Shown here piece by piece: positions 46,701 to 53,555 of a DNA stretch of 64,000 nt (position 1 is the stretch's first letter; each line of letters opens with the position of its first letter). Where the stretch lies: contig NZ_JAIPPU010000005.1 in NCBI RefSeq assembly GCF_026646375.1, positions 1-64,000 on the forward strand. Reading direction: 5' to 3'. This DNA is from Acetobacterium wieringae (GTDB taxonomy: Bacteria > Bacillota > Clostridia > Eubacteriales > Eubacteriaceae). The translations under genes and the position numbers were made by a program. Below the pieces are notes generated by a model, which was not told the DNA's origin, did no database searches, and saw only the letters and a list, made by a program, of their open reading frames with translations.

Positions 46701-46951
46701 AAAACACCAAAATAATCACTGTCGTAGCGCAAAGGGTTGCCGGTGCTTTCAAGCACAATTTTTTCACTGTTTAAGGCCCACATCAATCCCTTATGCTCTT
46801 TATAGCTGGTATCCGGTACGGTTTTATCCACCACCCAGATATTTAAAGGTGTTGATGCCTGGCTGTTCCAGATTAAAAACGGCATTATAAAAACACAAAA
46901 TAACACTGCTACAATTCCGATACTCCAAATAACCATCGACTTTTTCTTCAT
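43784..46951 (-). CDS. membrane-anchored glycoside-hydrolase-like protein of an exopolysaccharide operon
   Basis: A 1055-aa protein with an N-terminal membrane anchor (about 7-28). Residues 35-375 form a domain I cannot name (PLNIWVVDKTVPDTSYKEH; PQLIYLTDTDGVYPSDF). Residues about 400-770 look like a TIM-barrel glycosidase of the GH2/GH5 clan: FYAKGVNIGSSVPGKW, NANTIRVYTLLPP, GYLVGRELEP (candidate acid/base near E548), PAIVAEFGLATG (candidate nucleophile E705) and IIFEWTDEW. The C-terminal 250 residues resemble a beta-sandwich. It overlaps the GT2 synthase gene (ATGA) and is last in the operon, so it probably cuts, remodels or helps export the polymer. Specificity unknown. Confidence 0.75.
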   Translation of the reverse strand: MKKKSMVIWSIGIVAVLFCVFIMPFLIWNSQASTPLNIWVVDKTVPDTSYKEHKGLMWALNSEKIVLESTGNPLRYDSDYFGVFPKSDEAYEVKGIPQTKEMPQLIYLTDTDGVYPSDFNGTASDAIYAGIPQKPLVGNLSEAELASIKNNLGGGNTIIGEFDIWDADSQQGLQDIFRVSFTGWSGRYFPDLKTDVEIPEIIVNNYEKQTGQIWDYTGGGLVLVSNQDQVLVLKDKEAISKDGVSLSFNPAYQDEFGINDRFPYKQWFDLVKADASSETLATLSLDVTEAGKTALAEYGLTTNYAVITRSVNSQYRAYYFAGDFAQMDFSGALWNYAGFSAIKRLFSFANPNADTKFYWGCYVPLIQQIIGEIKDKPEMPQPNSAIEGIQIQARTAGAGFQVLVNGNWEDFYAKGVNIGSSVPGKWFTEFSYDEALYLKWFEMIGAMNANTIRVYTLLPPQFYSALVYYNEQHPDSRLWLYQEIWPEENPADHNYLGAEYNTAYQTEIKLDLDAIHGQANISKRQGRAYGYYTADVSPYIVGYLVGRELEPQEVLSTNEKNHGFTFNGNYLFTETNASPTEAWLAMSCDYVLQYEEDTYKWQHPVGIVSWPTLDPIDHDSEWNETGDKSKQYNDAVSVDINHIATRDKLQAGFFGAYHIYPNYPDFMNNEASYAAYSDETGSFRYGGYLQEFIAGHQKYPAIVAEFGLATGMGNAHENPDGYNHGGLTEADQGNGIVRMMKAIEKEGYAGSIIFEWTDEWAKKTWTTEPYIIPYERNPLWHNGVDPEQNYGIYAMESDQPVSKPYTIEESGDIKKMSLAADETYLHIDLELNQPMDFSKEKLILGLDTYDRSRGDLKFGEAIAVNASTGLEYIIEINNQKDGQLLVQPGYNPTTGHYASTLSTTGVFEQMLMLTNKETITKDGTKIEAVVQDLSQLSFGSLEDNSHNQIQVSGKTVSIRIPWTRINVTDPSTMRVLDDPRVILSPTTDQLNTVVTDGILVSGLLVNKDSNQMIASIGLSNQQAFSWDTWDVPTYRERLKDSYDIISQYFMQLETK

Positions 46952-49900
46952 GATGTCACCTCATCTGCTTTTGCAGCAAAACCTTTACGATCTGCCTTCT
47001 GCCAACCCGCCGGTTTTTTGAACATGTTAAGATAGCCCCCAAAACGCCAGAGACTGAAATACTGCCGTACCCCAAAATTTTCGATGACGGCGTAAAAAAC
47101 CAGAATCCACAATTCTTTCCGGGAAAAATTCTGACCATTTTTTTCGGATATCAGCAAAGAAGATACTGAAACCAAAATGCCCATCAATACCATCGAAACA
47201 AACAGAATGATGGCAATCTCCACGTTGAAAATACCTAGAAACGCCGATAAAATGACCATCAAATAGCCCTGAATTTCAAAAAGCGGACCCAGCATTTCAA
47301 AAATATAAAAATAGGGCATCGCCACTGTACCAATTCGGCCATAACTGGGGTTAAACATCATTTTTCGATGAAAAGCCAGAATCTCAATCAAGCCCCGGTG
47401 CCAGCGGTAGCGCTGTTTTTTTAGGGTATTAAGGTCCTCTGGCACCTCGGTCCAGCAGTTAGCGTTGTAAGCGTAAAGAATCCGGAAGGGTCGCTTCGCT
47501 TCTTTCATCTGACGACTGATCCGCACCACTAGTTCCATATCTTCGCCAACGGTATCGGTTTTGAATTTACCACTGCTGGTCAGATACCCCCCCACATTGA
47601 TAATCCGTTCTTTACGAAAGAGCCCAAAAGCCCCGGAGATAATCAGCAGACAGTTAAAATAAGACCAGCCCAGCCGCCCTGACATAAAGGAGCGGATATA
47701 CTCAATGGTCTGAAACCGGGCCAGCTTACTTTCAGCCAATCCTTTCTGCGAAATCTGACCGTGATCGACGGTGCAGCCGTTAATCGGCATAATATTTCCC
47801 CCCAAAGCCGGGGTTTCGGTTTCTTCATCCAGGGTTAACGAGGCCAGCTTAATCAGGGCATCATCTTCCAATAGTGAATCGGCATCAATCCCACAGACAT
47901 ATTCCTTGTTGGCAATATTAATCCCCACATTAAGGGAATCCGCTTTGCCGCCGTTAAGTTTATCGACTACAATCAGCTGAGGCCGGGATCGGTTTAAATA
48001 GACCCCCCGAACCAGTTTGGTGCTGAGGCGGCTATCGTAAAGATAATCAACTCGTTTTAAATCATAATATCGGATCAGTGTATTTAGGGTCTGATCTTTG
48101 GAGCCGTCATTAACGATGATCAATTCATACTCCGGGTATTTGAGATTTAGCAGCGAATTGGCACTTTCGATAATTGTTTTTTCTTCATTATAGGCTGGCG
48201 CAATAATTGAAATCGACGGTAGCATCCGTTTTTTAAACAGCAGTGACATATCCTTAATCTTCCACAAGCGCTCCTGCCTGAGCACACAGATGTAAGAAAA
48301 AAACAACAGTGCCAGATAAATCAGATTAACTGCCATCGCATAATAGGCAATATAAAAATTAAAATCCATTACAAAAAGTTCCAGCTGTTCCGTAAAAGGC
48401 ATCACAAAAATAATGCTCCAATGGCGTAAACAGTAAATGACGGGAACGATCATACAGCTCGCGAATAACAAAATAATCAGCCTCCGGGTCATTTTTTCAT
48501 CCCGTTTTGCCGGTTCGTTGACGGTTGGCTCGGCAACTTTGATGAGACCACATTTTTTTGCCAGCCGTTCGTTTAGATAGTGGGCAAAATCATTTTCCAA
48601 ATCCTTGGACTCTGCTATGACTTGTTTTATAATAGCAAGCAGTTCATTTTCAGTGTTAATGTCACTGTTCTTATTGAGAAAGTCAATAACTTCACTGGTT
48701 TTTCCCATCAAAATGATTTCACTGACAATTTTTTTTGCATCATCATTGCTTTTTCGGGTCAATTTCATTATAAAATATTCAATCCGTAGGGCTAAAATCG
48801 TAGCCAGATCTTTCTTCACCCGACAATCCGTTTCTGCCAAAAAAGCTGAAATGACCTGATTTAAATAAACCCGGTTTTTCTCAATCAGAGCAGATATGCC
48901 ATTAATGGCACCTCTTGCGGTATCTTCCTGCCTTAAAAAACCCAGCAGTCTGTCCAATTTTTCGGGTGACTTAAAATTGGCCAAAGCTCGCATGGCAGCA
49001 TTTCTGATTTCCATATCATCTGAATACAGATACCGATCGGCATCCAAAACTTTAGGGTAATACTCAGCAACGATTTCACACGCTTTAACGACCAGTTCTC
49101 GATGTGCCGCCCCACTGTTTACACTTACCGGCAACAGTTCATAGCGACGACAACTGAAATTAGGTTCCACATTCCCCTCATATCGGCACAGCATCTGTGT
49201 GTCATTTGGCAATGGTCTACTATTAACACAGTTGATACAATGATTCCCCTTAGCCTCACAATAACGGTTTTCCAGACGCTCAATGGTTTCTTTACGGCTT
49301 CTGATCAGCTCAATCAGATAATTTTTTAACGTCTCCGAAAAATATACCCCTGAAAAATCGACAATCAATTCCTGAAATTCAATCCGCTGACTATTGATGA
49401 TTTGGGGCAAAAATCGATGAAAACCTTCCCCAAAATCTGAAATCAGCATATTCACCTTATTGCGGTAAAAACGGCTCTCACTCAACAGAGAATTGGTAAG
49501 CACTGCTAAAGATTCTGGGTTACCAATATCAGTCAGCCCATTGGCAATATATAACTTCAAGGTACTGTTTGTTTCTTTTTTCAGTGCATCCTCCAGCGCC
49601 CATCGGGCTCTGTCGGTACCAAGAACACCTAAATACAAGGCTGCCTCAGCCTTACGGGGAATGCTACCGGATCGAAGTCCTCGAAGGGCCTTTTTTTCAA
49701 ACTGTCCCACATCGACCAAATTGGCGATGTTGTCTTTAAGTTGCTGATCATAGCGTACCGATTGACTGATTTGGTAATAATTGTCCATTTCCATGTGTTC
49801 ACGAGTTTCCGCTGAATTTCCATAAGCTACGTCCAATAAATGATCTTTTTGCATCTTGATAAAAAGCTTGTTTCTATCACTTTCCCGCCTACCCCGAATC

Positions 49901-49977
49901 AATCGCAAAATAATCACCAGATCAGCAATCAATAACAAAACCCCAACAATGATCCAGATTTCAAAAACTTCGATCAT
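46948..49977 (-). CDS. HEAT-repeat/GT2 processive glycosyltransferase (polysaccharide synthase)
   Basis: A 1009-aa protein. N-terminal helix (about 8-26), a helical HEAT-like region (about 85-480; RKAEAALYLGVLGTDRARWALEDAL, IRNAAMRALANFKSPEKLDRLLGFL) with a cysteine cluster (CEAKGNHCINC...C...C, about 240-280), two helices (about 505-575), a GT2 domain (about 590-870: IIVNDGSKD, CGIDADSL, TVGEDMEL, KQRYRWHRG, the D-D-ED-Q/RxxRW set of processive synthases) and four or five C-terminal helices. It resembles cellulose/hyaluronan/mixed-linkage glucan synthases in the GT part. No PilZ RxxxR motif was seen. HEAT repeats fused to GT2 suggest regulation by protein contact. Coupled both ways by ATGA overlaps. 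Confidence 0.85.
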   Translation of the reverse strand: MIEVFEIWIIVGVLLLIADLVIILRLIRGRRESDRNKLFIKMQKDHLLDVAYGNSAETREHMEMDNYYQISQSVRYDQQLKDNIANLVDVGQFEKKALRGLRSGSIPRKAEAALYLGVLGTDRARWALEDALKKETNSTLKLYIANGLTDIGNPESLAVLTNSLLSESRFYRNKVNMLISDFGEGFHRFLPQIINSQRIEFQELIVDFSGVYFSETLKNYLIELIRSRKETIERLENRYCEAKGNHCINCVNSRPLPNDTQMLCRYEGNVEPNFSCRRYELLPVSVNSGAAHRELVVKACEIVAEYYPKVLDADRYLYSDDMEIRNAAMRALANFKSPEKLDRLLGFLRQEDTARGAINGISALIEKNRVYLNQVISAFLAETDCRVKKDLATILALRIEYFIMKLTRKSNDDAKKIVSEIILMGKTSEVIDFLNKNSDINTENELLAIIKQVIAESKDLENDFAHYLNERLAKKCGLIKVAEPTVNEPAKRDEKMTRRLIILLFASCMIVPVIYCLRHWSIIFVMPFTEQLELFVMDFNFYIAYYAMAVNLIYLALLFFSYICVLRQERLWKIKDMSLLFKKRMLPSISIIAPAYNEEKTIIESANSLLNLKYPEYELIIVNDGSKDQTLNTLIRYYDLKRVDYLYDSRLSTKLVRGVYLNRSRPQLIVVDKLNGGKADSLNVGINIANKEYVCGIDADSLLEDDALIKLASLTLDEETETPALGGNIMPINGCTVDHGQISQKGLAESKLARFQTIEYIRSFMSGRLGWSYFNCLLIISGAFGLFRKERIINVGGYLTSSGKFKTDTVGEDMELVVRISRQMKEAKRPFRILYAYNANCWTEVPEDLNTLKKQRYRWHRGLIEILAFHRKMMFNPSYGRIGTVAMPYFYIFEMLGPLFEIQGYLMVILSAFLGIFNVEIAIILFVSMVLMGILVSVSSLLISEKNGQNFSRKELWILVFYAVIENFGVRQYFSLWRFGGYLNMFKKPAGWQKADRKGFAAKADEVTS

Positions 49978-51998
49978 TGGCCCAATTCTCCTTTGATCTT
50001 ATTCTGAATAACCCCCATTAATTCTGAGAGCATAAAGGGTTTCTTAAAATAATGCTCCACCCCCAAATTAGATGCCCGGAGAACAGACTCATCATTCTTT
50101 AAATAGGATAAGAAAACAAACGGAATTTTATTGGTATTGGAGTTTGCAAGCATTTCTTCGCGGAACAGGAAACCATCCATTTTGGGAATCATCACCTCAG
50201 AAACAATCAAAAGCAGGCTCTCATCCACAGCGATTTGTACCGCTGTCCGCCCATCACTGGCAGTAATTACCTGATAGTTAATGTTTTCCAGTGCGGTTTT
50301 TAATACATCCACCGTTATTTCATCCGAATCGACGATCAGAATTTTTCCAGTTGCATTCTGATATTCGGTCATGGATGACTCACTGCAGACAGTGTTTCTG
50401 CCCATATTTCTGGCAAGTTTAACCCGCATGGTTGCCATATTATAAAAGGCTGTATCCAATTTTTCGCTGTAATTATCTTTTTCTTTTATCTCATCGAGAC
50501 TGACCAATCCGATTGAAGCCGTAATTTGTTCAATAAATTTCTCCGAAGAGACAATGGCATGTCTGATCTTTTCAGCAAAATTCTGAGCTGCCGCTTTTGA
50601 GGTCTGCGGCAGATAATAGGCGAAGGTAAAGCCCTGGAGTTCGAACAACATCTCATTCCGCTCTTTTAAACTCTCCAAAATGAATGTCACATTTCGCTGA
50701 ACCTCTTCTACCTCGTCATGGCCATAAAGATATTCGATCCGTTCAAGATTATCCAGACTGATGATGACCAGTCCCGGATTTTGATCGGAGCGATCACTGA
50801 AAATACTATTAATTTCACTGGTCAGATAATTCTTAAAAAAGCTGAAATTATACAATCCAGTAACTGCTGAGCGTAACAATTTGTTTTGAGATTCCTGAAT
50901 ACTGGCCTCCAACCGGGTATTGATTTCTTTTAACATCCGGTTTTGTTCACTGAGGCTGGACGCTTCATCTTCGATCTTTTTGATATGACTTTCAAATACA
51001 TCCGGCATGGGAACATCGTATTCTTTAGACAACGTTTCGGTAAAGGGCTCAATGACTATCAGCCAGGTTGTCCCTTTTCTGGCCAGAATTCGCTCGAAAA
51101 TCATGTTCCACAATACCGTGCCGGTGACATTATAGTCTGTGATGTTGAGGTTTTCATCCAAGGTCAGTTCCAGATCTGCTACCAAATCCCGAACCGATTC
51201 CTGATTGAAAATTGACCCCAGTCGTTTCAGCACGGCTGAACAAATGCCCATGTACCCTCCAGACTTAGCCAGATCCCGTTTAATTGGATTGAGCAGGATG
51301 CCGCATTCCAGGTCTCTGAGCGCTTTGATGTAGGAAATGATGTTTTCCCTGATAATTGACCCGTGTTGGGGCGCAATCATATTGATATCCATCCCCAGAA
51401 ACATTTCCATAACTGGCCGCAGAATACTGTTGGATGGCATATAATGTTCATGAAATGTTTTCATTTTTTCCAGATAATCATCCTGGGCATAAAGACTCCA
51501 TTCGTAGGAAAATGCCCCGAAGAGATCGCTTGAAAGAAGTATTTTTGTCTGATTATCGTATGTGGTGAAAGCTCCTGGGAAATGAAGATAGGGTGTCAGA
51601 ATAAAACTCAAAGTCCGTCCGGATGCCAGTTTCAACTCAAAATTTTGGTCATTGATAATATAGTAATCGGATTGAATACCGTAATATTTTACCAGCGTTT
51701 GAGTTCGCCAATGGGTAACCACCTCAAACGTTGCGCCTGTTTTTTCAAAAAGTGGGACTGCTGAACAAAAATCCGGATCCTGATGATGTAAAACCACATA
51801 TTTGATCTGCTCCAATGGGATGATACTGCAAACATTTTCAAAGACATCCTCAAAATCCAACACAGAGCCGGGATCAAATAATATGCCTTCTTCACCATCC
51901 ACTATTAAATACGGATTGCAGTGTAATCCGCCATCTTGAGCGCAACCACCGACCCAATGTATTCCTGATGCTATTTCTACTGTACGTGGTGTTACCAT
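49974..51998 (-). CDS. ODP-type di-iron metallo-beta-lactamase-fold protein fused to degenerate GGDEF and receiver domains
   Basis: A 674-aa soluble protein. Residues 1-250 are an FprA/ODP-like metallo-beta-lactamase fold: HHQDPDF (H72, D74, D76; F77 where FprA has His), H139 (YLHFPG), D158 (SSDLFG) and H212 (PQHGSI), a set matching oxygen-binding di-iron proteins. A coiled coil (about 335-375) leads to a GGDEF-like domain (about 380-535) whose active motif is lost (ELQGFTF), and a C-terminal receiver domain (about 550-672) in which the phosphoacceptor Asp is replaced by Glu (SEVMIPKMDG). No flavodoxin domain, so not a full FprA oxidase. Start behind AGGAGG; its stop overlaps the GT2 gene. 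Likely an O2/redox sensor controlling polymer synthesis. Confidence 0.82.
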   Translation of the reverse strand: MVTPRTVEIASGIHWVGGCAQDGGLHCNPYLIVDGEEGILFDPGSVLDFEDVFENVCSIIPLEQIKYVVLHHQDPDFCSAVPLFEKTGATFEVVTHWRTQTLVKYYGIQSDYYIINDQNFELKLASGRTLSFILTPYLHFPGAFTTYDNQTKILLSSDLFGAFSYEWSLYAQDDYLEKMKTFHEHYMPSNSILRPVMEMFLGMDINMIAPQHGSIIRENIISYIKALRDLECGILLNPIKRDLAKSGGYMGICSAVLKRLGSIFNQESVRDLVADLELTLDENLNITDYNVTGTVLWNMIFERILARKGTTWLIVIEPFTETLSKEYDVPMPDVFESHIKKIEDEASSLSEQNRMLKEINTRLEASIQESQNKLLRSAVTGLYNFSFFKNYLTSEINSIFSDRSDQNPGLVIISLDNLERIEYLYGHDEVEEVQRNVTFILESLKERNEMLFELQGFTFAYYLPQTSKAAAQNFAEKIRHAIVSSEKFIEQITASIGLVSLDEIKEKDNYSEKLDTAFYNMATMRVKLARNMGRNTVCSESSMTEYQNATGKILIVDSDEITVDVLKTALENINYQVITASDGRTAVQIAVDESLLLIVSEVMIPKMDGFLFREEMLANSNTNKIPFVFLSYLKNDESVLRASNLGVEHYFKKPFMLSELMGVIQNKIKGELGQ

Positions 51999-52007
51999 AT
52001 TCTCCTC

Positions 52008-52700
52008 CTAATATCGAATCCAATCAACCAATAAAACCTGATCTTCTGGTGTCGGAGTTCCCGACAGCCAGTTGGGATACCAGGTATTGACCATCAACTG
52101 CATCGGTTGTCCCCTCGGGAATCCGTCTTGCCATTTTTTAATAAATTTGTTATCCACATAAAAAGCCACCTGATCTTCAGTATAGTCAAAACGATAATGA
52201 TGAAAGTCGGCGGTGGGATCAAACCCTAAATCCCCCACATATTCGTTCTGGACTTCGCCGTCAGCATAAGTAGTGAGTAATATTTTTCCTTCTTTGGTAT
52301 TGTGTATTTCAATGTCGATTTCATAAAAATAATCTGGCGGTGCATACAGGAAAAAGCCAGTAATCGATGATGGGGCATCCGGCAGCTTCATCCGACTTTC
52401 ATAACTGCCATAGGACACCGCTTCACGGCTAGCAATTTCTCCCCCTGACAGGGTATTCGCTGGCATCCGGATATTGAGGAAATCATCCTTAACCATCACA
52501 TTTTCCGGGTTTAGCAGGGTTCGTCCCAATGTTTTACTCGAAATTGCCCAGATATTTTCGTCCAAATTATCGAAATTCTCCTGATTCATTTTTCCTTCTC
52601 TATCATCGCTCTTCGGCTGGTTTACACGAGCGATAAATAACATCATACCAATCAGTAAACACCCTAAAAATATGATGAAAATGACCAACGATTTTTTCAT
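52008..52700 (-). CDS. membrane-anchored GH16-family beta-glucanase-like protein
   Basis: A 230-aa protein with an N-terminal anchor or signal (KKSLVIFIIFLGCLLIGMML) and a GH16 jelly-roll domain. The catalytic motif EIDIE is present in YFYEIDIEIHNT, preceded by GSYESRMKLPDAPSSITGFF and followed by FHHYRFDYTEDQVAFYVDN and MQLMVNTWYPNW, as in lichenase/laminarinase enzymes that cut beta-1,3/1,4-glucans. ATG 52700 is chosen for AAAGGAA; an in-frame extension to 52754 is not needed. First gene of the four-gene operon, ten bases before the ODP gene. It suggests the polymer made by the GT2 enzyme is a beta-glucan. Confidence 0.87.
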   Translation of the reverse strand: MKKSLVIFIIFLGCLLIGMMLFIARVNQPKSDDREGKMNQENFDNLDENIWAISSKTLGRTLLNPENVMVKDDFLNIRMPANTLSGGEIASREAVSYGSYESRMKLPDAPSSITGFFLYAPPDYFYEIDIEIHNTKEGKILLTTYADGEVQNEYVGDLGFDPTADFHHYRFDYTEDQVAFYVDNKFIKKWQDGFPRGQPMQLMVNTWYPNWLSGTPTPEDQVLLVDWIRY

Positions 52701-52910
52701 ATGAATGCTTCCTTTCTTCTGCAAGTACAAGCACTTTATCCTTCTGATACCCACTAATGGATTTCAATTAAATATTATTTCTTTTTTATCAGTATTTCTG
52801 TCAATTCTCTATGTTTTTTAGAATAACTCCAGCCCTTTTGTCGCAAATAATTACTAATCAGCCAAACACCCCAACTACCTCAACAAAGTTACGTTATACA
52901 GATCTATGGA

Positions 52911-52944
52911 AAAAAGACCAAAGTCTCACTTTTCAAGACTTTGG
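52911..52944 (-). terminator. terminator of the VOC gene
   Basis: On the minus strand CCAAAGTCT/AGACTTTGG with a nine-base loop is followed by TCTTTTTT. It separates the VOC gene from the glucanase operon, so the operon has its own promoter within 52701-52910, not clearly identified. Confidence 0.8.
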
Positions 52945-52984
52945 CCAGATTTATTTATCATTCAACGCTTTTGGACTTAATGAT

Positions 52985-53395
52985 TTATTCGGCTGATATC
53001 TGCCAACCAATCCCAAACTTATCGGTTAAGGAGCCATAGGCCTTGCTCCAGAAGGTTTCCTGAAGCAACATCTCCACTGTCCCTTCTTTACTTAACAAAC
53101 CAAAAAGCCGCTTGATTTCCTCCACATCATCATGCACAATCACCAGCGTGATATTATTGCCTTTTGTGAAAGGCATCCCCGGTGGTACATCTGAAAACAT
53201 GATGGTGTTCCCGTTAATATTTAGTTGGGCATTCGCCACAAGCTCTTTAACGCTGTCTGGCATGTGATAATTGGGATCTGGTGGCATTTCCCCATAAGTC
53301 ATGATATTCGGTTTCTGAGCCTTAAAGACTTCTGTATAAAAATCTACAACTTCACGACAATTTCCTGGAAAATTAATATAGGGACCGATCTTCAT
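52985..53395 (-). CDS. VOC-superfamily protein (PhnB/glyoxalase-like)
   Basis: A 136-aa PhnB-type VOC protein: MKIGPYINFPGNCREVVDFYTEVFKAQ, then PDSVKELVANAQLNINGNTIMFSDVPPG and SLTDKFGIGWQIS. These small proteins of the glyoxalase/bleomycin-resistance fold usually have unknown substrates; the family name should not be read as an activity. Start ATG behind GGAGGAG. Monocistronic, with its own terminator. Confidence 0.88.
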   Translation of the reverse strand: MKIGPYINFPGNCREVVDFYTEVFKAQKPNIMTYGEMPPDPNYHMPDSVKELVANAQLNINGNTIMFSDVPPGMPFTKGNNITLVIVHDDVEEIKRLFGLLSKEGTVEMLLQETFWSKAYGSLTDKFGIGWQISAE

Positions 53396-53555
53396 TTTTC
53401 TCTCCTCCAGTTTTATCTAAAATTTCTGATTCTCGATCGTTTCATACCCTTTAGCGCCCGAATTTATCAATATAATTGAATATTATTTGCATTAAAAAAC
53501 ATCTGCATAAACGTTATACAGATGTTCTTAAAGCTAATTAACAGATCAAAAATAG

